NCBI GenBank assembly: GCA_023461435.1
Contig: JAEYLC010000024.1
Location: 1-27,350, forward strand
Direction: 5' to 3'
Source of the DNA: Bacillota bacterium
GTDB taxonomy: Bacteria; Bacillota; Clostridia; Christensenellales; SZUA-584
DNA length: 27,350 nt
The position numbers and the translations under genes were made by a program. A model generated the notes under the pieces. The model had not been told where the DNA came from. It worked only from the letters and a program-made list of their open reading frames with translations, and searched no databases. This document shows positions 7,601 to 15,268 of this stretch, in pieces. Positions within the stretch are counted from its first letter, which is position 1. Every line of letters begins with the position of its first letter.

Positions 7601-9580
7601 ATGCCGACTTTATCAGCTGAAAAGAACAAACTGATTCGCCTGTATGACAATGAGACACTGTGGATAGAAGGCTGGGGGAAAAACGCGCTGCGCGTCAGAG
7701 CGACCAAGTGTGCGCAGATGCCGCAGGAAGACTGGGCGCTGCTGCCTCAGGATTCCGACGCGGTCGTTAAGATAGACGCAGACCGCGCAACCATCCAAAA
7801 CGGCAATATCCGCGCCGAGGTTCTGGAATCCGGAAAGATCAGGATTTTCAATCAGCACGGCAAACTGCTGCTCGGAGAATACCTGCGGACCAGACAGGAC
7901 CTGTTTTCGGAGGATTGCTCGGCGCTGGAGATAGAGGCGCGGGAGTTCAAGCCGCTCATCGGCGGCGATTACGAGTTGTCGATGCGGTTTGAATCGACGT
8001 CCGCTGATGAAAGAATCTACGGCATGGGGCAGTATCAGCAGCCATATCTGAACCTTAAGGGGACGGATCTGGAGCTGGCTCACCGCAATTCACAGGCCAG
8101 TGTGCCGTTTTGTCTGTCGAGCCAAGGGTACGGCTTTCTTTGGAACAACCCGGCGATCGGCCGGGTCACGTTCAGCAAAAACGTGACGACGTGGCAGGCA
8201 AGATCGACAAAGGCGCTCGATTATTGGATTACGGCGGGTGATACGCCTGCCGAAATCGAGGAAGCGTATGCATCGGTAACGGGAACCGTACCGATGATGC
8301 CGGACTATGCGATGGGCTTCTGGCAGTGCAAGCTGCGCTATCAGACGCAGGAAGAGCTGCTCTCCATCGCCCGTGAATATAAACGCAGAAACCTGCCCAT
8401 ATCCGTGATCGTTATCGATTTCTTTCATTGGCCGACTCAGGGCGACTGGCGTTTTGACGACACATACTGGCCGGACCCGGACGCGATGATCGCAGAGCTC
8501 AAGACGCTTGGCATTGAGCTGATGGTATCCATCTGGCCGACGGTCGATTACCGCAGCGAGAACTTCGCGGAAATGAAGGACAAGGGCTACCTGATACGCA
8601 CCGAGCGCGGTTTTCGGCTGTCTATGGATTTTCAGGGCAACACCGTGCATTTTGATACTACAAATCCGGACGCGCGCGATTATGTGTGGCAAAAGGCCAA
8701 GAAAAATTATTACGACAAGGGCATTCGGATATTCTGGCTCGATGAAGCGGAGCCCGAATACTCGGTCTATGATTTTGATAATTTCCGCTATCATCTGGGT
8801 TCCAACCTGCAAATCGGCAATGTCTATCCGCTGATGTACGCGAAGACGTTCTTTGAGGGGATGCAGAAGGAAGGTCAGCAGAACATCATTAACCTCATCC
8901 GCTGCGCGTGGGCGGGCAGCCAGAAGTATGGCGCGCTCGTCTGGTCGGGCGATATCCATTCAAGCTGGGCGAGCCTGCGCAATCAGCTGACAGCGGGCCT
9001 TAATATGGGCATCGCGGGCATCCCGTGGTGGACGACGGACATCGGCGGTTTTCACGGCGGTGATCCGAATGATCCGGAATTTCGCGAGCTGTTTGTCAGA
9101 TGGTTTCAGTACGGCACCTTCTGTCCTGTGATGCGGCTGCATGGAGACCGTGAACCTCGCCAGCCGCAGGTGGGCACCACGGGCGGCGCCTCCTGTCGCT
9201 CGGGTGCTCCCAATGAAATCTGGAGCTATGGCGATGAGGCCTACGGGATATGCAGAAAGTTTATGCAGATCCGCGAAACGATGAAACCGTATATCGAAAG
9301 AATCATGCGGGAGGCCCATGAAAAAGGCACGCCGCCGATGCGCCCGCTGTTCTATGATTTCTTTAATGATGAAAAAGCCTGGCAGATCGAAGATGAGTAT
9401 ATGTTTGGGGATACGTATCTCGTTGCGCCGGTGCTCGAACCAAAGGCGGCTGCACGCACGGTCTATTTGCCCGAAGGCAGCTGGAAGTCCATTGAAACAG
9501 GCGACATATACAAGGGCGGGGAATCGATTGAGATCAGCGTTAGTTTGGAGCAGTTCCCCGTGTTTGAAAGGCTTAGTTAA
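7601..9580 (+). CDS. GH31 family alpha-glycosidase, probably cytoplasmic
   Basis: A 659-residue glycoside hydrolase of family GH31, which removes alpha-linked glucose, xylose or galactose with retention. A mutarotase-like beta domain (about 1-220) precedes the catalytic barrel. The expected nucleophile is Asp381 in WLDEAEPE and the acid/base Asp451 in WSGDIHSSW; both are present. IPWWTTDIGGFHGG and the arginine in MRLHGDREP are further family marks. There is no signal peptide, so it should act on sugars imported by the preceding transporter. It is shorter than YicI-type alpha-xylosidases (about 770 residues), lacking part of the distal C-terminal region. The choice between alpha-xylosidase, alpha-glucosidase and another specificity cannot be settled from motifs. 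AAAGGA lies before the ATG, three bases after the permease stop. Confidence 0.92.
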   Translation: MPTLSAEKNKLIRLYDNETLWIEGWGKNALRVRATKCAQMPQEDWALLPQDSDAVVKIDADRATIQNGNIRAEVLESGKIRIFNQHGKLLLGEYLRTRQDLFSEDCSALEIEAREFKPLIGGDYELSMRFESTSADERIYGMGQYQQPYLNLKGTDLELAHRNSQASVPFCLSSQGYGFLWNNPAIGRVTFSKNVTTWQARSTKALDYWITAGDTPAEIEEAYASVTGTVPMMPDYAMGFWQCKLRYQTQEELLSIAREYKRRNLPISVIVIDFFHWPTQGDWRFDDTYWPDPDAMIAELKTLGIELMVSIWPTVDYRSENFAEMKDKGYLIRTERGFRLSMDFQGNTVHFDTTNPDARDYVWQKAKKNYYDKGIRIFWLDEAEPEYSVYDFDNFRYHLGSNLQIGNVYPLMYAKTFFEGMQKEGQQNIINLIRCAWAGSQKYGALVWSGDIHSSWASLRNQLTAGLNMGIAGIPWWTTDIGGFHGGDPNDPEFRELFVRWFQYGTFCPVMRLHGDREPRQPQVGTTGGASCRSGAPNEIWSYGDEAYGICRKFMQIRETMKPYIERIMREAHEKGTPPMRPLFYDFFNDEKAWQIEDEYMFGDTYLVAPVLEPKAAARTVYLPEGSWKSIETGDIYKGGESIEISVSLEQFPVFERLS

Positions 9581-9607
9581 TCAATTACCGCATAGGGAGT
9601 TTTGACG

Positions 9608-11551
9608 ATGACGAATGAGTGCTTAAAACCCATTGGTCTGCATAGCGTGCGCATAAACGACGGTTTTTGGCGCCGTTATATGGATTTGATCACGGATGTC
9701 GCCATTCCGTATCAGTGGGATATTTTAAATGACCGGATAGAAGGACGGCCCAGCTATTGCTTGCGTAATTTCAGGATCGCGGCGGGAGAAGAAAGCGGCC
9801 GGCACAGCGGCATCGTTTTTATTGATTCGGACGTGATGAAATGGCTGGAGACCGTGGCCTACAGCTTAACCGGCCGACCGGATGATGAGCTTGCAAAGAA
9901 TGCCGATGATGTGATCGATCTGATCGGGCGCGCGCAGCAAAGCGACGGCTACCTTAACACCTATTATACGATCGCGCGGCCCGATAAACGCTGGGGCTGC
10001 CTCACGGAAGGGCACGAGCTTTACTGTGCCGGGCATATGATCGAAGCGGCGGCGGCTTACTTTCAATCAACAGGAAAAAGGCCTTTTCTGGATATCGCCG
10101 TCCGCTTTGCGGATTTGATATGTGAGGTGTTTGGCACAGGCGAAAACCAGAACCACGGGTATCCGGGGCATCAGGAGATCGAGCTCGCGCTGGTCAAGCT
10201 ATACCGTGCGACCAATAACAGGCGGTATTTGGAGCAGGCGAAATATTTCATCGATGTGAGGGGCCATCAACCTAATTATTTTATTGAAGAAATAGAAAAA
10301 ACGAACGGGGAAGATATTTTCAACCCCGAGCTCAAGGTTTATGACCCCGCTTACTCGCAATCCCATATGCCGCCGAGAGAGCAGAAAACAGCCGAAGGCC
10401 ACGCCGTGCGCGCGCTGTATATGTACAGCGCGATGGCGGATATCGCCGAGGCTTATGACGACGCGGAATTGCTGGCGGCCTGTGAAACGCTCTGGGAGAA
10501 CATTGTGGAGCGGCGCATGTATATCACGGGGAGCGTGGGATCGTCGGCAAGGATGGAACGCTTTACGACCGATTTTGATCTGCCCAACGATGTGAATTAT
10601 TCGGAAACATGCGCGTCGGTCGGCCTGATGATGTTCGGGGCGAGGATGGCGCGGATCAAAAAGGACGCAAGCTATTTTGATGCCGTCGAAAAGGCGCTTT
10701 ACAACACCGTTCTGGCCGGTATCTCTTTGAGCGGCGACCGCTATTTTTACGTGAATCCGCTCGAGGTATGGCCTGCCAGCTGCATGGCGCACACATCCAA
10801 GATGCATGTCAAAACGGTCAGGCAGGAATGGTTTGACTGCGCGTGCTGCCCCACGAATGTGGCGCGCACACTGACGGCTCTCGGCGATTATGTGGCTTCA
10901 TATTCCAAAGACGCGTTGTATCTGAATTTGTTCATATCACACAGCGCGAAGGTGACCCTCGGCGATACCGCAGTGGAGGTTGAGCTTGATTCGTCCTTTA
11001 TGAAAGACGGGAGCTCAAAGCTTTGTGTCAGGCCGGAAAAGCCTGCGGAGTTTGCAATCAACATCCGGATACCTCAATATGTCAAAGGCTATTCGATAAA
11101 GGTTGACGGTGCGGACGCAGGCCCGGTGCATGTGGAAAACGGCTACGCAAGGCTGAGCGGGATGTGGAGCAAGGAAAGCTGCATCGACATTTGGTTTGAC
11201 ATACAAGCCGAGCTTGTCGCCGCCCATCCCGAGGTGCGCGCAGACGCCGGCAAAATCGCGATCGTCAAAGGGCCGTTGGTATATTGCCTCGAAGAAGCCG
11301 ACAATGGCGGCAATCTCGCTTCCGTATTTGTGCGGCAGGATGCGCAGCTTGAAGAATGCTTTGATCAAAATCTGTTCGGCGGCACAGCCACGATCAAATG
11401 TAAAGGGGAGAAGATTATAGGCTGGGGGAACGGGCTTTACAAGCCCGCCCCGATAAAGACCCGGCCGGTTGAATTGACGGCGATTCCTTATTTTCTCTGG
11501 GGCAACCGGGGTGAAAATGAAATGATCGTCTGGCTGAAAGCGATTCTATAA
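9608..11551 (+). CDS. GH127 family enzyme, beta-L-arabinofuranosidase type
   Basis: A 647-residue cytoplasmic enzyme of family GH127 (formerly DUF1680). Bifidobacterial HypBA1 of this family releases beta-L-arabinofuranose using a cysteine nucleophile and a zinc site made of one Glu and three Cys. The same set is visible here: Glu333 and Cys335 in SETCASVG, and Cys413 and Cys414 in DCACCPTN, with Cys413 the expected nucleophile. An N-terminal helical barrel (to about 430) and C-terminal beta domains match the family layout. No signal peptide is present. ATG 9608 is chosen over an in-frame TTG at 9602 because AGGGAG is 8 bases upstream of the ATG. It follows the GH31 gene by 27 bp. Some GH127 members act on aceric acid in rhamnogalacturonan II, so the substrate is open. 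Confidence 0.92.
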   Translation: MTNECLKPIGLHSVRINDGFWRRYMDLITDVAIPYQWDILNDRIEGRPSYCLRNFRIAAGEESGRHSGIVFIDSDVMKWLETVAYSLTGRPDDELAKNADDVIDLIGRAQQSDGYLNTYYTIARPDKRWGCLTEGHELYCAGHMIEAAAAYFQSTGKRPFLDIAVRFADLICEVFGTGENQNHGYPGHQEIELALVKLYRATNNRRYLEQAKYFIDVRGHQPNYFIEEIEKTNGEDIFNPELKVYDPAYSQSHMPPREQKTAEGHAVRALYMYSAMADIAEAYDDAELLAACETLWENIVERRMYITGSVGSSARMERFTTDFDLPNDVNYSETCASVGLMMFGARMARIKKDASYFDAVEKALYNTVLAGISLSGDRYFYVNPLEVWPASCMAHTSKMHVKTVRQEWFDCACCPTNVARTLTALGDYVASYSKDALYLNLFISHSAKVTLGDTAVEVELDSSFMKDGSSKLCVRPEKPAEFAINIRIPQYVKGYSIKVDGADAGPVHVENGYARLSGMWSKESCIDIWFDIQAELVAAHPEVRADAGKIAIVKGPLVYCLEEADNGGNLASVFVRQDAQLEECFDQNLFGGTATIKCKGEKIIGWGNGLYKPAPIKTRPVELTAIPYFLWGNRGENEMIVWLKAIL

Positions 11552-11586
11552 CAGACTGGGACAACGATGTCCGCAGCGTGAAATAC

Positions 11587-11613
11587 AAAACCTGACGCTT
11601 TTGATTCCGATTG
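11587..11613 (+). promoter_or_regulatory. possible sigma-D (sigma-28) promoter for the chemoreceptor
   Basis: AAAA (11587-11590), a 15-bp spacer and TCCGATTG (11606-11613) resemble the flagellar/chemotaxis promoter form TAAA-N15-GCCGATAA, with 3 of 4 and 5-6 of 8 matches. It lies about 35 bp before the chemoreceptor ATG, a suitable distance. It is a pattern match only. Confidence 0.35.
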
Positions 11614-11646
11614 GCTCCGCTCAGCTTTAACAAAAGGAGAGAGACG

Positions 11647-13710
11647 ATGAAAGTACTGAAAAAGCTTTTCATGTTCGCAGCCGGAATAATAAAGAAAATG
11701 ACCGCAATCAGATTTCTTGGCCGTTTTAAGCTCGCGACGAGACTGCTGTCCGGCTTTTTGATCGTCGCGCTGATCAGCGCCGCCATTGGTTTGTACGCCG
11801 TGAATAATCTGAAAAATATAAGCCATATGTCGGAGGAGATGTATGGACGCATTTTAAAGCCGTCCCAAAATGTCGGGCAAATCAACGACAGCTATAAAAA
11901 AACGTGCATCGCGCTACGACAGCTGGTTGTGACCGACAATGAAGGCATGATACAAAAGCAGCTGTCCGCAATCAACACCGGGCTGACGCAGATACCGCTC
12001 GCCATCGCCGACACGGACGCGCTGCTGCAGCCGGGAGAGACAAAAGACAGATTGGCCGGGTTTAAAGCGGCGTTTGAGGATTATTCTAAGGTCATTAGAG
12101 ATATGGTGGCCTTATATGAAGACGGGCAAAGCGATGAGATCATAGAGCAGATCACCAAGGTCAGCGAGCTGCGAAACGCGGAGAGAAGCATGGACGCGGC
12201 CATAGATTCTCTTGTTTATGCGGTCACGAGCGAAGCGTCTTTAATCAATCACAGCAATACCGGAACGGCAGAAAGTGTTGTCACGTTCACGGCCATTTCA
12301 ATAGCTGTGGTGCTCGCTCTTTCCGTACTCATCGGCATTGTGATATCAAGAGGCATCAGCAAACCGATCAAAAAGCTGACCAACGATGCAAAGCTGCTGT
12401 CTGAGGGAGAAACCGGCCTTTCGCTTTCGGGTAAAACAGCAAAAGACGAGCTCGGGCAAATGGAAGCGTCCTTCGCAAAGATTCTCTCTGCCATAAAGAG
12501 GCTGGAAACAGACACCGATATGCTGATCAATGCGGCCATGGAAGGCGCGCTTTCGGTACGCGCCGATGAGCATCAGCACAGCGGCGCGTACCAAAAAATC
12601 GTGAAGGGCTTTAACCTGACGCTTGATGCAATGATGGCGCCTGTCGAGGAATCGGCTAAGGTGCTGCATGAGTTTTCGCAGGGCAATCTGAATGTATCGG
12701 TTCAAGGGGATTTTAAGGGCGATTTTGCGCGGATGAAGAATGCCCTTAACAGCACGCTGCAAACCATAAACGGCTATATTTGTGAGATATCGGGCGTGGT
12801 GAAGAACATGGCCGACGGCAATCTGGATGCAGGCATTGAATCCGAGTATAAGGGGGATTTCATTAAGCTCAAGGAATCCATCAATCAGTGTATTGGCGCG
12901 TTCGATAGCGTTATAAAAGACATCAGCCAGGCATCCGCGGAAGTGGCATTGGGCGCCGGTCAGCTTTCAAACGGCAGCCAGATCATTTCTCAGGGAGCTG
13001 CCGAGCAAGCCGGTGAGCTTGAATCGTTCACGCATATTGTGCGCCATATTGCGCAAACAGCCCGGCATAATGCCGATAATGCAAAAAAGGCGAGCCTGCT
13101 GGCACAATCCGCAAAAGCGGATACCGCAAACGGAAATGAAAAGATGGAGCTTTTGCATGATGCGATGGCGCAGATTCAGGAATCCTCCGCCGACATATCC
13201 AGAATCATAAAGGTGATTGACGACATTGCTTTTCAAACCAATCTGCTGGCGCTTAACGCGGCGGTGGAAGCCGCGCGCGCGGGCGCTCATGGCCGTGGAT
13301 TCGCGGTGGTGGCGCAGGAGGTCCGCAATTTGGCGGCCCGAAGCGCGCAGGCGGCAAAGGAAACACAGCTGCTGATTGAAAGCGAGAGAAGCAAAACAGC
13401 CTACGGGACAAAAACCGCGGGCGAGGCGGCTGCGATGCTGACGGGTATTTTGGAAAACATCAATCATGTTGCCGGTATCTCGGATCAGATCGCATGCGCG
13501 TCTCAGGAGCAGGCGGACCGAATCACACAGATCGATACAGGGATTGAACAGTTATCTGCGGTTGTCCAGAGCAATTCGGCGACTGCTGAGCAGTCCGCGG
13601 CATCCTCGCAGCAGCTCGCCGCACAAGCGGAATATTTAAAGCAGATGGTCGGCAGGTTCCAGCTCAAACAGGAGATGGCTTTAGATGTGCAAATATCAGC
13701 CATCGAATAA
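11647..13710 (+). CDS. methyl-accepting chemotaxis protein with 4HB-type sensor
   Basis: A 687-residue transmembrane chemoreceptor. A 33-residue cytoplasmic head precedes helix 1 (about 34-53). A helical external domain of about 155 residues, 4HB-like in size, is followed by helix 2 (about 211-233) and a HAMP domain. Two more HAMP-like repeats follow, each around a GNL(N/D) motif (FSQGNLNVSV and MADGNLDAGI). The signalling tip near residues 526-570 reads DIAFQTNLLALNAAVEAAR, which binds CheA/CheW. ATG 11647 is chosen over a TTG at 11611 because AAGGAGAG lies just upstream. The gene sits between a glycosidase and a sugar ATPase gene, suggesting taxis toward the same nutrient, sensed directly or through the binding protein. 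No che or flagellar gene is in the window. Confidence 0.93.
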   Translation: MKVLKKLFMFAAGIIKKMTAIRFLGRFKLATRLLSGFLIVALISAAIGLYAVNNLKNISHMSEEMYGRILKPSQNVGQINDSYKKTCIALRQLVVTDNEGMIQKQLSAINTGLTQIPLAIADTDALLQPGETKDRLAGFKAAFEDYSKVIRDMVALYEDGQSDEIIEQITKVSELRNAERSMDAAIDSLVYAVTSEASLINHSNTGTAESVVTFTAISIAVVLALSVLIGIVISRGISKPIKKLTNDAKLLSEGETGLSLSGKTAKDELGQMEASFAKILSAIKRLETDTDMLINAAMEGALSVRADEHQHSGAYQKIVKGFNLTLDAMMAPVEESAKVLHEFSQGNLNVSVQGDFKGDFARMKNALNSTLQTINGYICEISGVVKNMADGNLDAGIESEYKGDFIKLKESINQCIGAFDSVIKDISQASAEVALGAGQLSNGSQIISQGAAEQAGELESFTHIVRHIAQTARHNADNAKKASLLAQSAKADTANGNEKMELLHDAMAQIQESSADISRIIKVIDDIAFQTNLLALNAAVEAARAGAHGRGFAVVAQEVRNLAARSAQAAKETQLLIESERSKTAYGTKTAGEAAAMLTGILENINHVAGISDQIACASQEQADRITQIDTGIEQLSAVVQSNSATAEQSAASSQQLAAQAEYLKQMVGRFQLKQEMALDVQISAIE

Positions 13711-13894
13711 AACACCAGGCATTATTGCGATGCTGGCGACTCCACGATATTCGTCGGCAGACGTGAAATAAAGGAGGCTAAGGATTTCCGCCGGGCTTGC
13801 GGTGCGGCAGCGTGGAGACCTGTCGTAATGCCAGCGTCACAGTGCGGGCGGTGGCGAGCTGTGCAGTTAGCAAAGGCTGTGCTCAGCAAAGCTT
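13711..13894 (+). other. gap with an unused Shine-Dalgarno-like site, no gene recognised
   Basis: This 184-bp gap is GC-rich in its right half. AAAGGAGG at 13770-13777 looks like a strong ribosome site, but no ATG, GTG or TTG with a useful frame lies at normal spacing; the frame from ATT 13784 stops after 14 codons. CCAGGCAT and ATGCTGG near 13713-13734 can form a small bulged hairpin without a T tract. It may be a leader or the remnant of a short gene. Confidence 0.3.
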
Positions 13895-13900
13895 ATGGAT

Positions 13901-15022
13901 ATGGCAAAGGTGACTCTTAAAAACATCAAGAAGGTTTATGACAAGAACGTGACGGCAGTGGACGACTTCAGCCTTGAGATTGCCGATAAGGAGTTCGTTG
14001 TGCTCGTCGGGCCGTCCGGCTGCGGCAAATCGACCACGCTGCGCATGGTGGCGGGCCTTGAGGAAATCTCGTCGGGCGAGCTGCTGATTGACGACAAGAC
14101 TGTCAACGCGGTTCCGCCCAAGGACAGGGATATTGCGATGGTTTTTCAAAACTACGCGCTGTATCCGCATATGACGGTGTATGAAAACATGGCGTTCGCA
14201 CTCAAGCTGCGCCATGCCGATAAAAAAGAAATCGATGATAAGGTGAAAAAGGCCGCTGAAATTTTGAGCATTACCGAGCTTTTAAAAAGAAAGCCCAAGG
14301 CGCTCTCGGGCGGACAGCGCCAGCGCGTCGCGATCGGACGCGCGATCGTGCGTGAGCCAAAGGTTTTTCTCATGGACGAGCCGCTTAGCAACCTTGACGC
14401 CAAGCTCAGGAACCAGATGCGCGCTGAGATCATCAAATTGCGCCAAAGCGTCAACACAACGTTTATCTATGTGACGCACGACCAGACGGAAGCCATGACG
14501 CTCGGCGACCGCATTGTGATCATGAAGGACGGTTTTGTGCAGCAGATCGGGACACCGCAGGAGGTGTTTAACCGTCCCGCGAATCTGTTTGTGGCCGGTT
14601 TTATCGGTTCGCCCCAGATGAATTTTTTCGATGCCGGGCTTGAGAAACACAGCAATGGCTATTCCGTCACTCTGCATGGCGTCAGGATACCGCTGACGGC
14701 CGAAATGAGCGTCAGATTGGCTGAGAGACACATACTGGAACAGGATGTGATTATGGGAATACGGCCCGAGCATATGAGCATCGCGACGCATGACGAAGCC
14801 GGGGCGGTTCACGCGGTGGTGGACGTATCGGAGATGATGGGCAGCGAGATGCACATTCATTTAAACGTGGAAGGCAAAGACGTCGTTGTGCGCGTTCCGA
14901 CCGTTGATTTGGATGAGAAATTCCGCGGCGGTATCGGTTATTTGAGTGAAATCGACTTTAAATTTCCGTCGGCTCTCATCCACCTTTTCTCGAGGGAAGA
15001 TGAAAAGAATCTGCTGTTTTAG
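13901..15022 (+). CDS. MsmK/UgpC-type sugar ABC transporter ATPase
   Basis: A cytoplasmic ATPase of about 373 residues of the kind that powers CUT1 transporters. It has Walker A GPSGCGKST (about 37-45), the Q loop in AMVFQNYALYPHMTVYENM, the signature LSGGQRQRVAIGRAI (about 135), Walker B FLMDEPLSNLDAKLR (about 156) and the switch His in YVTHDQTEAM. A C-terminal regulatory OB/TOBE-like region contains MGIRPEHM. ATG 13901 gives the family-typical MAKVTLKNI start; ATG 13895, two codons upstream, is also possible, and neither has a clear ribosome site. In many Firmicutes one such ATPase serves several importers. Here it shares strand and locus with the MalF/MalG genes, 6.3 kb upstream, which lack their own. 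A terminator follows at once, marking the end of the gene set. Confidence 0.93.
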   Translation: MAKVTLKNIKKVYDKNVTAVDDFSLEIADKEFVVLVGPSGCGKSTTLRMVAGLEEISSGELLIDDKTVNAVPPKDRDIAMVFQNYALYPHMTVYENMAFALKLRHADKKEIDDKVKKAAEILSITELLKRKPKALSGGQRQRVAIGRAIVREPKVFLMDEPLSNLDAKLRNQMRAEIIKLRQSVNTTFIYVTHDQTEAMTLGDRIVIMKDGFVQQIGTPQEVFNRPANLFVAGFIGSPQMNFFDAGLEKHSNGYSVTLHGVRIPLTAEMSVRLAERHILEQDVIMGIRPEHMSIATHDEAGAVHAVVDVSEMMGSEMHIHLNVEGKDVVVRVPTVDLDEKFRGGIGYLSEIDFKFPSALIHLFSREDEKNLLF

Positions 15023-15043
15023 ACATCCGGAGGAGTTCCTCGG

Positions 15044-15085
15044 CCCTATCCCTTAGGCTTATGCCTTATGGATAGGGTGTTTTTT
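15044..15085 (+). terminator. intrinsic terminator after the MsmK-type gene
   Basis: CCCTATCC (15044-15051) pairs with GGATAGGG (15070-15077). An inner AGGC/GCCT stem is capped by TTAT, and TGTTTTTT follows. It ends the transcription unit that may begin at the two-component genes. Confidence 0.85.
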
Positions 15086-15268
15086 ATAGCGAGAAGTGAA
15101 AAAGGCCGCCGGATAAATCGCGAACGGGTGATCGGGAACAGCAAAATGACCAACATACTGTTAATGGAAGACCATATTCGTTGATGTTTTCGGCTTTTGA
15201 TTCAAGTAAAATAAACCTGTCAGCTTCTATTGAATTCTCCATAACAAAAATTTATCGAGGTGAGCTTT

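Noticed and set aside
8090..8959. 289-codon minus-strand open frame opposite the GH31 gene
   Set aside because: Same reasons: low-complexity His/Arg composition, no recognisable domain, complete overlap with a catalytic-motif-bearing gene.
13222..13330. Ala in place of the usual Glu in the chemoreceptor tip (ARAGAHGRGF)
   Set aside because: It looked odd at first, but variation at this position is, as far as I recall, common in Firmicute receptors, so it is not reported as a finding.
15181..15212. Possible promoter before the AraA-like gene (TTGATG and TAAAAT)
   Set aside because: The spacer is 20 bp, too long for a confident call.
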